Source: Corylus avellana
Taxonomy: Eukaryota; Streptophyta; Magnoliopsida; Fagales; Betulaceae
Direction: 5' to 3'
DNA length: 64,000 nucleotides
Assembly: GCF_901000735.1 (NCBI RefSeq)
Contig: NC_081543.1
Location: 27,113,515 to 27,177,514 of the forward strand
Shown: one piece after another, positions 1-12,000 of the stretch
Layout of the letters: each line of letters begins with the position of its first letter
How positions within the stretch are numbered: position 1 is the first letter of the stretch
The notes under the pieces: generated by a model
The model's input: only the letters and a program-made list of their open reading frames with translations
Database searches by the model: none
Told to the model about the DNA's origin: nothing
Program-made: the position numbers and the translations under genes

Positions 1-3000
1 TGTTTTCGATGACTCCTTTGGGTAAGTTCATCTTCGTTTTACTTTTAAAATATTGTTCTAAACATCTACATATGTACAAAACATTTCTTCACAATAAGGG
101 TTGTCATCAAGTAGTACTCCTATTCTACTAAGTAGCAACTTAGTTCCTACTTATTTTTAATTGCATCAACATAAATTTTCTATCACACTTGCATTGATAG
201 AATTTTGTGGTTCTTCTCTAAGAAAATGTCCTTTTTTTAGCAGAGTTTTATTGGTTAGTAAAATTGATTGTATCGGATGGAACCATTGTGTTTATGCATA
301 ACTTTTGGTGCAGGTTTGAAAGATATGTTGATTATGCTCTTGATGTTCCAATGCTTTACATTTACAAGGAAAAGAAATATATCGACTGTGCTGGAATGTC
401 ATTTCGGGTTTCCATCTATCGTTTCTAGTCTGTTGTAATAAGGATTTCATCAGTAGCCATGCTCTTCTTTCCTCCAACATAATTTTTATTAAATCTTGAC
501 AATACTTTCATCCTAAGCTAGTAATTTAGTCGAGACATGATGCTGGCCATTTTATTGTTTTACAGGACTTTATGGCAGGAAAACTTCCTTGTCTACCGGG
601 TGAATTGCCAACACTCAATGATTGGGAGAATCATTTGAGAACATTATATCCTGAGGTGATCAAGTCTCTGCAAGTTCCAATTTTTCCTGATTTTTGTGCC
701 TAACTTAAGCTATAAGTTACTGTCTTTGTTCAGGTTCGGATGAAGACATTCTTAGAGATGAGAGGTGCTGACGCAGGGCCTCTGGCAATGTTATGCGCTT
801 TGCCAGCATTTTGGGTATTGTCTTATATGATCTACTAATACATAATTAGCCTACTTACACATTAATTAAGAGTAAGATATGATGTGGTCACATGCTGATA
901 TTACATGATGTTTGTTTTATGAACCTGTGTTACAGCTGAAAATGGAGTACACATATGTGCTTCAATTTTAAGACCCATCTTTTTTTTTTTTTTTTTGATG
1001 AATAAGAAATTTCATTAAGCTCAAACTCAAACAAACAACACCTCAAACCCCATTACAATCCTTTACAAAAGGCCAAAAAGAAACACAAACCAGAAACAAG
1101 AACACCTGCAACCCAGCAACTACACAAGTAGTTCTGCAGGAAAGTTCCACAAAACCCCATTACAAGCCTTTACAAAAGGCCAAAACAGAAACAAGCAAAC
1201 CAGAAAACAAGAACACCTGCAACTACATAAGTAGTTCTGCAGGTAAGTTCCACAAGGAACATAGAATAATGTTCTCCCTAGTTCTAGGAAATTTTCCTTT
1301 CCCAGCAATTCTAGTTCTTACTTCCCAAACAATCTTCTTCAAAAGCTGCTCCTCTGTACAAGGCTGGCCAGCATGAATGAGCTCATTCCTAGTGCGCCAA
1401 AGATTGTAGACAACTGATCCCATAACCAGTCGGCAGAGCAAACACTTGAGAGATAGACCATCTTTTGAATAGTTACATATTTGTATAGATAAGAAGGATT
1501 TCTGTTAAAAAATGGTAGGGTAATTTCAATGAGTTTATTCTGTACAGTTTTGGCAATCTCTAGAAGCATCATGTCAATTATATTCTGTTGCATTGTTAGA
1601 TTATGATAAATTACAATCTGTTTGTTGCCATTTGATTTAGAAGATGGAATAAAGTTTATCTTGTTAGTAGATGTATTTGAATTAAAATGCGTTAACTCTC
1701 ATTTTCTTCTAATATGTCAGGTAGGTTTATTATATGATGAGGTTTCACTACAAAATGTTCTAGGCATGATAGCCGATTGGACCGTGGAAGAACGAGAGAT
1801 GCTGAGGAATAAGGTAATACAAATATGATCGAGACAAGCAAATTAAATGGTGATCATCAAGATGGCTAACATATATTGAAAAATCTAAAACGACTCCAAA
1901 CAACACCTATTCAAATGTCTAGGTGATTCACAAATATTCAGCGGAATAAGATCTGACCTAACAATCAATAATCAACCAAATGCAGATATGTAATGAAAAT
2001 TAAGAACACAGATATTTGGTTACGAAGAGGAAACCATTTAGAGAACTCTCTAAATGTAAAACCTCTCCGGGGCAGCCAAACCCAGGAAATCAATCCACTA
2101 TAAGAAGAATAAGGAATACAAGAAGAATTACAAAACCTTTGCAATTTACTCTTCCTTGTACACGACAAGCGACCCACTTGACTTCTACCGCAGTAGCCCT
2201 TTCCAGAACATCTGGCACAATTCTTCTATAAGATTTCCTTTCACCGGAACTCCGATTGGCTTCACGTATTTTCTCTTCAACAATAATCTAGAACAATTCT
2301 CTCTCTCTAAGCACCCAGATATTTGCTCAATAAAATACGTACATGTAAATGTAGCAAAATCGTGTTTAAATAGAAAATAACCCTAATAAGTCACCCAGGT
2401 CCGGACCCTGCAGATCTGAGGTCCGGACATGCCTCATAAAATGCACTTTCGGGAACTGGGGTCCGGACCCGGGGAATTGAGGTCCGGACCCTGCTTGAAA
2501 AATCAAGTTTCTGGAAATGGGGTCCGGACCCGGCTTCTGGAGGTCCGGACCCGGACTGTCCAGTCTTCATCAACAACTCCGATCGATGGGCGTTTGTGGT
2601 CCGATTGAGCTGAAATTTTGCAGGGACGTTCATAACACATGAATCTACATTATGAACGGTGGAGATTGGATTCTGAGCATTCTATATCAGTGTTTGAGCC
2701 GTGAACAGTAGCATCTGCATTTTGGAACTGAATTAAGCCAACACAAGAACTAACAAACTCCCCCTTTGGCAATTCAGTGACAAAACCAAAATGTCGAGCC
2801 AATCCCATCATCTCCCCATATTTACTCCCCCTTTTTGTCACAGAATGACAAAAGGTCTTCATGTTTCCTGAAACACTTCACAAAATACATCAAGGCATAT
2901 GTGGAACAAGAAGACATAAATAAAACTCATGAAAAAAAATGATGCGTGATTATAAAGAAACATCAGCAAAACTCCCCCTCAATGTATGACTCAATTAACA

Positions 3001-6000
3001 ACAGGAAACTGGAAATGCAAAGCATGTTTCTCCCCCTTTAAAAGTTAAATGAACACACATGATAACACATCAATGACTCATGTATTGCACAATGAATATC
3101 CAAAAGCTTTCCTTTATTTTTTATTTTTTATTTTTATTTATTTTTTTTTTAAAAAAAAAACAAAACACCAAAGAAAACTTGTATAGATAAGCAATAGATC
3201 ATGCATGCTCGTATGAATATCTGAACAATTCGGAGTGATCAACAAGCTACACTTACACCGTAAATGTACCATATGCATGACACAACCTTGGTCTGTGAAT
3301 GCAGTCAAGTAGGCAATAATCAGAAATCTCATGTGATGGTGTAGTGTGTGAGTACTCCCATTAACTAAGATTTCATCAATGAAAGGTAAATCTAGGCAGA
3401 CATTTTGTAAAGGAAGACCAGCAGTCTGATTCAAACCACAGTAAAACCTTATAATGTTAGGACCTAGATTCCCTCATCCGATACACTCCCCCTGAGACTG
3501 ATCATTTTCTTTTACCATGTCCTTTAGTAATCATCTATTTCCGCAATGATTTGATCACTGATTCTTTCTTTAGGGACAGACAGAAGCAAAATGAAATCAT
3601 CTGAGCTTATTTTATGCCCTTTTTTTTTTTTCTTTTTTTTTTTTTTTGGAAAATGGTGGAATTTTTTGGAGCTAGGTTCAACTAACGAGTTGGTCAAGTG
3701 GCAAGATTCTACACTGCCTATCTTCCAAACAAAATGTTTTCTCCAAATTTCCAAACATATAACAAAAATCTAAACCTAATGGGGGCAAAAAGTGCACAAT
3801 TTCGAACATAAGAAAAACTGACTCTTACTCCTTTAACAGTCTTCAGAAAAACAAGGTATATCAGAAACATATGGAGCAATAGATGTAAATTGCAGAAATA
3901 TTGACCCCACTCATATGTAAAATATTCATTTGAGCACAAGACATGAGAAACTGAGTATCTAACAATTAAAACAATCTAAAAGAATAAAAAATAATCAAAG
4001 AAAATAAAAACAAAGCAAACAAAAATTAAGAAAAAAATGCCCTAGAACAGCTATAGACAAATATCAATATGCTCAATTTCTAGGCATGGTCTATGTGCCC
4101 ACCTAATCTAGGTGAGTCCATTACCACTCCCCCTCAATGGGTGAATGGTATTAATCTTCTTGACCCAAACTTTCTTCACATCAGGGACAACTGTGTGACT
4201 CTTATCCAAGACATCTAACCGTGTTACTACGTCTCTCATCATGTTGAATAATTTCTCATAACTATTTCTAGAATGGAAATATTCTCTTTTAGGCTCATGA
4301 CTGTTAAGCTGAAAACACTTAGGACGAATATGTCCAATCTTACCACAGTTATGACACGTAGGAATAAACCTTTGAGAAGGTTGGTTCCTTAACATGTGCA
4401 TACTTCTCGACTTAGAACTAGACATATAGGAATCAGTTAGAGTTCCCTTACCTTTTCCACCTTTGGAAATTTGAGGAGAAATTACCTTCTTTTCAGCCAA
4501 GCTATCTTCTTTGTTCACTGGTTTCACAAAAATCATCTTTGAAGAAGAAGCAACATTAGTAGATAAAATAGCAGATTTATCAAAACCCAATCCAGTTCTA
4601 TCAAACGAATGTTTCTGATTATGTAGCATTTGATTTAGCTTTTCACTAGAGAATTTTGTTAAATGATTCTTTGATTCATTCAGTTCATTCTCTAAGGATT
4701 TCACTTTGGCAATTAGCATTTGATTTTCAGACATCAAAGTATTATGAGTAGCAAGAGAATCAGTTAAGGTGACAGAAAGTTGATCATTTTCAAGATTAAC
4801 CTCATTGAGTTTCTTCAATTGCTGCTTATTCAGCTTTTTCAGTTTAGTGTATTCCACAAAGAGATTATTATAAGCATTTTGCAAATCATCTTCTTCTTCC
4901 GAATCATTATCGGACACACCTTGTTTGTCTTGAGAATTACACTCACTATTCTCATGCTCACTCTCATAACTAACTCCAAATGCTAAGTAATTAACTCCTT
5001 GTTCAGCATCGTCCTTGTCTGACTCATCACTTTGAGTCACATTAAATGCCTTGCCATTTGACTTTCTCAAGTTAGCACAGTCAACACGAATGTGTCCATG
5101 TCCTCCACATTCGTGACACTTGATACCTTTAGGTGACTTTCCTTTCTCAACATTCTCATTTCTAGATTTCTCAGAAAATTGTGAATTGCTATTTCTAAGA
5201 TTTCCTTTCTTGGCTCTAAAGAATTTCCTAAACTTCTTAGCAAACATAGCAATTTCTTCCTCATTTCCAGAATCCTCATCAGATGAACCACAAGAGTCAA
5301 CCTTAACATTTTTTGCCTTAAGAGCAATATTTTTGGTGTTCTTGTGTTTAGGAAGAATTAGCTCAAAGGTCTGAAGGGAACCTACAAGTTCTTCTACTCT
5401 CATAGTATCTAAGTCCTTGCTCTGTTGTATAGCAGCAATTTGGGGAATAAACCTCTCAGGCAAAGATCTTAAGATTTTTTTCACCACTTTAGCATCATCC
5501 ATTTTCTTTCCCAAATTAATGGTAGAGTTTCTAATGACACTAAGCTTTGAATAGAATTCATCAAAAGTTTCATCTTCCTGCATTCTAATCTCCTCAAACT
5601 GAGAAACCAACATTTGAATTTTTGAAGTTCTAACAACCTTAGTTCCTTCATGTGTGATTTCTAAAGTTTCCCAGGCTTCCTTAGCTATTTCACATCTAGA
5701 AATTCTAGAAAATTCCTCATTTGAAACAGAGATGTAAATAGCATTTATAGCTTTGTCATTCGCAGTAGCATTATTCTTTTCCTCTGTTGTCCATTCAGCT
5801 ATTGCTTTTTCTGGACGTGTCCATCCAGATTCGACAATATGCCAAACATTAATGGATTTAAAATATGCTCTCATACGAATTTTCCAAAGCATATAATTTG
5901 TTCCGTCAAAGACAGGAAGAGAATTAGGAGCAACAGTATGAGACATTTGATATGGAGTCTCGGATCACACTCAGGAAATAAATCCTTCACAGAGTGAACC

Positions 6001-9000
6001 CGCTCTGATACCAATTGAAAAATCTAAAACGACTCCAAACAACACCTATTCAAATGTCTAGGTGATTCACAAATATTCAGCGGAATAAGATCTGACCTAA
6101 CAATCAATAATCAACCAAATGCAGATATGTAATGAAAATTAAGAACACAGAAATTTGGTTACGAAGAGGAAACCATTTAGAGAACTCTCTAAATGTAAAA
6201 CCTCTCCGGGGCAGCCAAACCCAGGAAATCAATCCACTATAAGAAGAATAAGGAATACAAGAAGAATTACAAAACCTTTGCAATTTACTCTTCCTTGTNN
6301 NNNNNNNNNNNNNNNNNNNNNNNNNNNNNNNNNNNNNNNNNNNNNNNNNNNNNNNNNNNNNNNNNNNNNNNNNNNNNNNNNNNNNNNNNNNNNNNNNNGA
6401 ATAAGATCTGACCTAACAATCAATAATCAACCAAATGCAGATATGTAATGAAAATTAAGAACACAGATATTTGGTTACGAAGAGGAAACCATTTAGAGAA
6501 CTCTCTAAATGTAAAACCTCTCCGGGGCAGCCAAACCCAGGAAATCAATCCACTATAAGAAGAATAAGGAATACAAGAAGAATTACAAAACCTGTGCAAT
6601 TTACTCTTCCTTGTACACGACAAGCGACCCACTTGACTTCTACCGCAGTAGCCCTTTCCAGAACATCTGGCACAATTCTTCTATAAGATTTCCTTTCACC
6701 GGAACTCCGATTGGCTTCACGTATTTTCTCTTCAACAATAATCTAGAACAAATTCTCTCTCTCTAAGCACCCAGATATTTGCTCAATAAAATACGTACTT
6801 GTAAATGTAGCAAAATCGTGTTTAAATAGAAAATAACCCTAATAAGTCACCTAGGTCCGGACCCTGCAGATCTGAGGTCCGGACATGCCTCATAAAATGC
6901 ACTTTCGGGAACTGGGGTCCGGACCCGGGGAATTGAGGTCCGGACCCTGCTTGAAAAATCAAGTTTCTGGAAATGGGGTCCGGACCTGGCTTCTGGAGGT
7001 CCGGACCCTGACTGTCCAGTCTTCATCAACAACTCCGATCGATAGGCGTTTGTGGTCCGATTGAGCTGAAATTTTGCAGGGACGTTCATAACACATGAAT
7101 CTACATTATGAACGGTGGAGATTGGATTCTGAGCATTCTATATCAGTGTTTGAGCTGTGAACAGTAGCATTTTCATTTTGGAACTGAATTAAGCCAACAC
7201 AAGAACTAACAAACTCCCCCTTTGGCAATTCAGTGACAAAACCAAAATGTCGAGCCAATCCCATCATCTCCCCATATTTACTCCCCCTTTTTATCACAGA
7301 ATGACAAAAGGTCTTCATGTTTCCTGAAACACTTCACAAAATACATCAAGGCATATGTGGAACAAGAAGACATAAATAAAACTCATGAAAAAAAAAATGA
7401 TGCGTGATTATAAAGAAACATCAGCAAAACTCCCCCTCAATGTATGACTCAATTAACAACAGGAAACTGGAAATGCAAAGCATGTTTCTCCCCCTTTAAA
7501 AGTTAAATGAACACACATGATAACACATCAATGACTCATGTATTGCACAATGAATATCCAAAAGCTTTCCTTTATTTTTTATTTTTTATTTTTATTTATT
7601 TTTTTTTTAAAAAAAAAACAAAACACCAAAGAAAACTTGTATAGATAAGCAATAGATCATGCATGCTCGTATGAATATCTGAACAATTCGGAGTGATCAA
7701 CAAGCTACACTTACACCGTAAATGTACCATATGCATGACATAACCTTGGTCTGTGAATGCAGTCAAGTAGGCAATAATCAGAAATCTCATGTGATGGTGT
7801 AGTGTGTGAGTACTCCCATTAACTAAGATTTCATCAATGAAAGGTAAATCTAGGCAGACATTTTGTAAAGGAAGACCAGCAGTCTGATTCAAACCACAGT
7901 AAAACCTTATAATGTTAGGACCTAGATTCCCTCATCCGATACACTCCCCTTGAGACTGATCATTTTCTTTTACCATGTCCTTTAGTAATCATCTATTTCC
8001 GCAATGATTTGATCACTGATTCTTTCTTTAGGGACAGACAGAAGCAAAATGAAATCATCTGAGCTTATTTTATGCCCCCTTTTTTTTCTTGTTTTTTTTT
8101 TCTTTTTCTTTTTGGAAAATGGTGGAATTTTTTGGAGCTAGGTTCAACTAACGAGTTGGTCAAGTGGCAAGATTCTACACTGCCTATCTTCCAAACAAAA
8201 TGTTTTCTCCAAATTTCCAAACATATAACAAAAATCTAAACCTAATGGGGGCAAAAAGTGCACAATTTCGAACATAAGAAAAACTGACTCTTACTCCTTT
8301 AACAGTCTTCAGAAAAACAAGGTATATCAGAAACATATGGAGCAATAGATGTAAATTGCAGAAATATTGACCCCACTCATATGTAAAATATTCATTTGAG
8401 CACAAAACATGAGAAACTGAGTATCTAACAATTAAAACAATCTAAAAGAATAAAAAATAATCAAAGAAAATAAAAACAAAGCAAACAAAAATTAAGAAAA
8501 AAAATGCCCTAGAACAGCTATAGACAAATATCAATATGCTAAATTTCTAGGCATGGTCTATGTGCCCACCTAATCTAGGTGAGTCCATTACCACTCCCCC
8601 TCAATGGGTGAATGGTATTAATCTTCTTGACCCAAACTTTCTTCACATCAGGGACAACTGTGTGACTCTTATCCAAGACATCTAACCGTGTTACTACGTC
8701 TCTCATCATGTTGAATAATTTCTCATAACTATTTCTAGAATGGAAATATTCTCTTTTAGGCTCATGACCGTTAAGCTGAAAACAGTTAGGACGAATATGT
8801 CCAATCTTACCACAGTTATGACACGTAGGAATAAACCTTTGAGAAGGTTGGTTCCTTAACATGTGCATACTTCTCGACTTAGAACTAGACATATAGGAAT
8901 CAGTTAGAGTTCCCTTACCTTTTCCACCTTTGGAAATTTGAGGAGAAATTACCTTCTTTTCAGCCAAGCTATCTTCTTTGTTCACTGGTTTCAAAAAAAT

Positions 9001-12000
9001 CATCTTTGAAGAAGAAGCAACATTAGTAGATAAAATAGCAGATTTATCAAAACCCAATCCAGTTCTATCAAACGAATGTTTCTGATTATGTAGCATTTGA
9101 TTTAGCTTTTCACTAGAGAATTTTGTTAAATGATTCTTTGATTCATTTAGTTCATTTTCTAAGGATTTCACTTTGGCAATTAGCATTTGATTTTCAGACA
9201 TCAAAGTATTATGAGTAGCAAGAGAATCAGTTAAGGTGACAGAAAGTTGATCATTTTCAAGATTAACCTCATTGAGTTTCTTCAATTGCTGCTTATTCAG
9301 CTTTTTCAGTTTAGTGTATTCCACAAAGAGATTATTATAAGCATTTTGCAAATCATCTTCTTCCGAATCATTATCGGACACACCTTGTTTGTCTTGAGAA
9401 TTACACTCACTATTCTCATGCTCACTCTCATAACTAACTCCAAATGCTAAGTAATTAACTCCTTGTTCAGCATCGTCCTTGTCTGACTCATCACTTTGAG
9501 TCACATTAAATGCCTTGCCATTTGACTTTCTCAGGTTAGCACAGTCGACACGAATGTGTCCATGTCCTCCACATTCGTGACACTTGATACCTTTAGGTGA
9601 CTTTCCTTTCTCAACATTCTCATTTCTAGATTTCTCATAAAATTGTGAATTGCTATTTCTAAGATTTCCTTTCTTGGCTCTAAAGAATTTCCTAAACTTC
9701 TTAGCAAACATAGCAATTTCTTCCTCATTTCCAGAATCCTCATCAGATGAACCACAAGAGTCAACCTTAACATTTTTTTGCCTTAAGAGCAATATTTTTG
9801 GTGTTCTTGTGTTTAGGAAGAATTAGCTCAAAGGTCTGAAGGGAACCTACAAGTTCTTCTACTCTCATAGTATCTAAGTCCTTACTCTGTTGTATAGCAG
9901 CAATTTGGGGAATAAACCTCTCAGGCAAAGATCTTAAGATTTTTTCACCACTTTAGCATCATCCATTTTCTTTCCCAAATTAATGGTAGAGTTTCTAATG
10001 GCACTAAGCTTTGAATAGAATTCATCAAAAGTTTCATCTTCCTGCATTCTAATCTCCTCAAACTGAGAAACCAACATTTGAATTTTTGAAGTTCTAACAA
10101 CCTTAGTTCCTTCATGTGTGATTTCTAAAGTTTCCTAGGCTTCCTTAGCTATTTCACATCTAGAAATTCTAGAAAATTCCTCATTTGAAACAGAGATGTA
10201 AATAGCATTTATAGCTTTGTCATTCGCAGTAGCATTATTCTTTTCCTCTGTTGTCCATTCAGCTATTGCTTTTTCTGGACGTGTCCATCCAGATTCGACA
10301 ATATGCCAAACATTAATGTATTTAAAATATGCTCTCATACGAATTTTCCAAAGCGTATAATTTGTTCCGTCAAAGACGGGAAGAGAATTAGGAGCAACAG
10401 TATGAGACATTTGATATGGAGTCTCGGATCACACTCAGGAAATAAATCCTTCACAGAGTGAACCCGCTCTGATACCAATTGAAAAATCTAAAACGACTCC
10501 AAACAACACCTATTCAAATGTCTAGGTGATTCACAAATATTCAGCGGAATAAGATCTGACCTAACAATCAATAATCAACCAAATGCAGATATGTAATGAA
10601 AATTAAGAACACAGAAATTTGGTTACGAAGAGGAAACCATTTAGAGAACTCTCTAAATGTAAAACCTCTCCGGGGCAGCCAAACCCAGGAAATCAATCCA
10701 CTATAAGAAGAATAAGGAATACAAGAAGAATTACAAAACCTTTGCAATTTACTCTTCCTTGTACACGACAAGCGACCCACTTGACTTCTACTGCAGTAGC
10801 CCTTTCCAGAACATCTGGCACAATTCTTCTATACGATTTCCTTTCACCGGAACTCCGATTGGCTTCACGTATTTTCTCTTCAACAATAATCTAGAACAAT
10901 TCTCTCTCTCTAAGCACCCAGATATTTGCTCAATAAAATACGTACTTGTAAATGTAGCAAAATCGTGTTTAAATAGAAAATAACCCTAATAAGTCACCCA
11001 GGTCCGGACCCTGCAGATCTGAGGTCCGGACATGCCTCATAAAATGCACTTTCGGGAACTGGGGTCCGGACCCGGGGAATTGAGGTCCGGACCCTGCTTG
11101 AAAAATCAAGTTTCTGGAAATGGGGTCCGGACCCGGCTTCTGGAGGTCCGGACCCGGACTGTCCAGTCTTCATCAACAACTCCGATCGATGGGCGTTTGT
11201 GGTCCGATTGAGCTGAAATTTTGCAGGGACGTTCATAACACATGAATCTACATTATGAACGGTGGAGATTGGATTCTGAGCATTCTATATCAGTGTTTGA
11301 GCCGTGAACAGTAACATCTGCATTTTGGAACTGAATTAAGCCAACACAAGAACTAACATATATAACTGCCAAAATTCTGTTTACTAGGTTCCTAAGACTG
11401 GTCTAAAAACACCATTTCGGGATGGATTGCTAAGGCATGTTGCTGAAGAAGTTGTCAAGTGGGCGAAGGTATATAAGTTTGGCATGATTGCTTTTGTTGG
11501 TGTTGTCACTCATGGAATTATACACCTTTTCTTCTGCAGGATGGCTTGGAAAGAAGAGGCTTTAAAGAATCAGGGTTCCTGGATGAGGTGGCTGAGGTGG
11601 CAAAAGCAGGTGCTAATTTAGAGTTCATATTTGTGAACCTCAACCTTAGACATTACTCATTTCATGCCAAAGACTATCAAATTAAGCACCAACACCACCT
11701 CTCTACACTAGTAAAGAGAGGTTAGAAAGTTTATTCTAAAGCATAAAAAGAAAATTAAGCAGGTAAATAAACAGGGAGTTGCCAGGGAAATCGCAAAGCA
11801 TATAAACATTTTTGTAACTACGAGTAATTCTAGAAGGAGAGCTCGAGTCCTCCTTGTGTCCTCTCGAATGTGATGTAGGATTTATGGTGATTTTAAAAGC
11901 CACATCATATTTGGAAGGACACAGTTCTTCTCCCAAAAGCTAGATATGGGTTTGTCGGGCCCCTTTTAGGCTGGATATTTTTATTCTAAGGTAAAATGAT

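Larger units (their letters stand above)
1872..11363 (-). mobile_element. Gag-only Copia-like LTR retrotransposon complex (LTR-gag-LTR-gag-LTR) in GCL copy 1 intron 5
   Basis: Outer ends are TGAAAAATCT... and ...AAGAACTAACA, flanked by the 5-bp duplication TATAT (1872-1876 and 11359-11363). The outer LTRs (1877-2755, 10480-11358) are both 879 bp. Between them are two ~3.26 kb internal regions, each with a primer-binding site, a gag frame and a polypurine tract in minus-strand order, separated by an LTR region interrupted by an assembly gap (6299-6398). There is no protease, integrase or reverse transcriptase, so the element is non-autonomous and resembles the TR-GAG class. Comparison with copy 2's intron (24904-24984) shows the empty site. 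The apparent tandem may be an assembly duplication; see findings. Confidence 0.85.

Noticed and set aside
2398..2560. Regular spacing of GGTCCGGAC words as a CRISPR-like array
   Set aside because: Spacer lengths vary, the words are palindromes inside an LTR and the genome is eukaryotic.
2016..2862. Small frames repeated three times at ~4.5 kb spacing
   Set aside because: They translate LTR sequence; identical positions in each LTR copy explain their recurrence.
3138..3434. 98-codon minus-strand frame, repeated at 7596-7892
   Set aside because: Lies between gag and the polypurine tract, with no recognisable pol or env motif. Retained only because the two internal regions are near identical.
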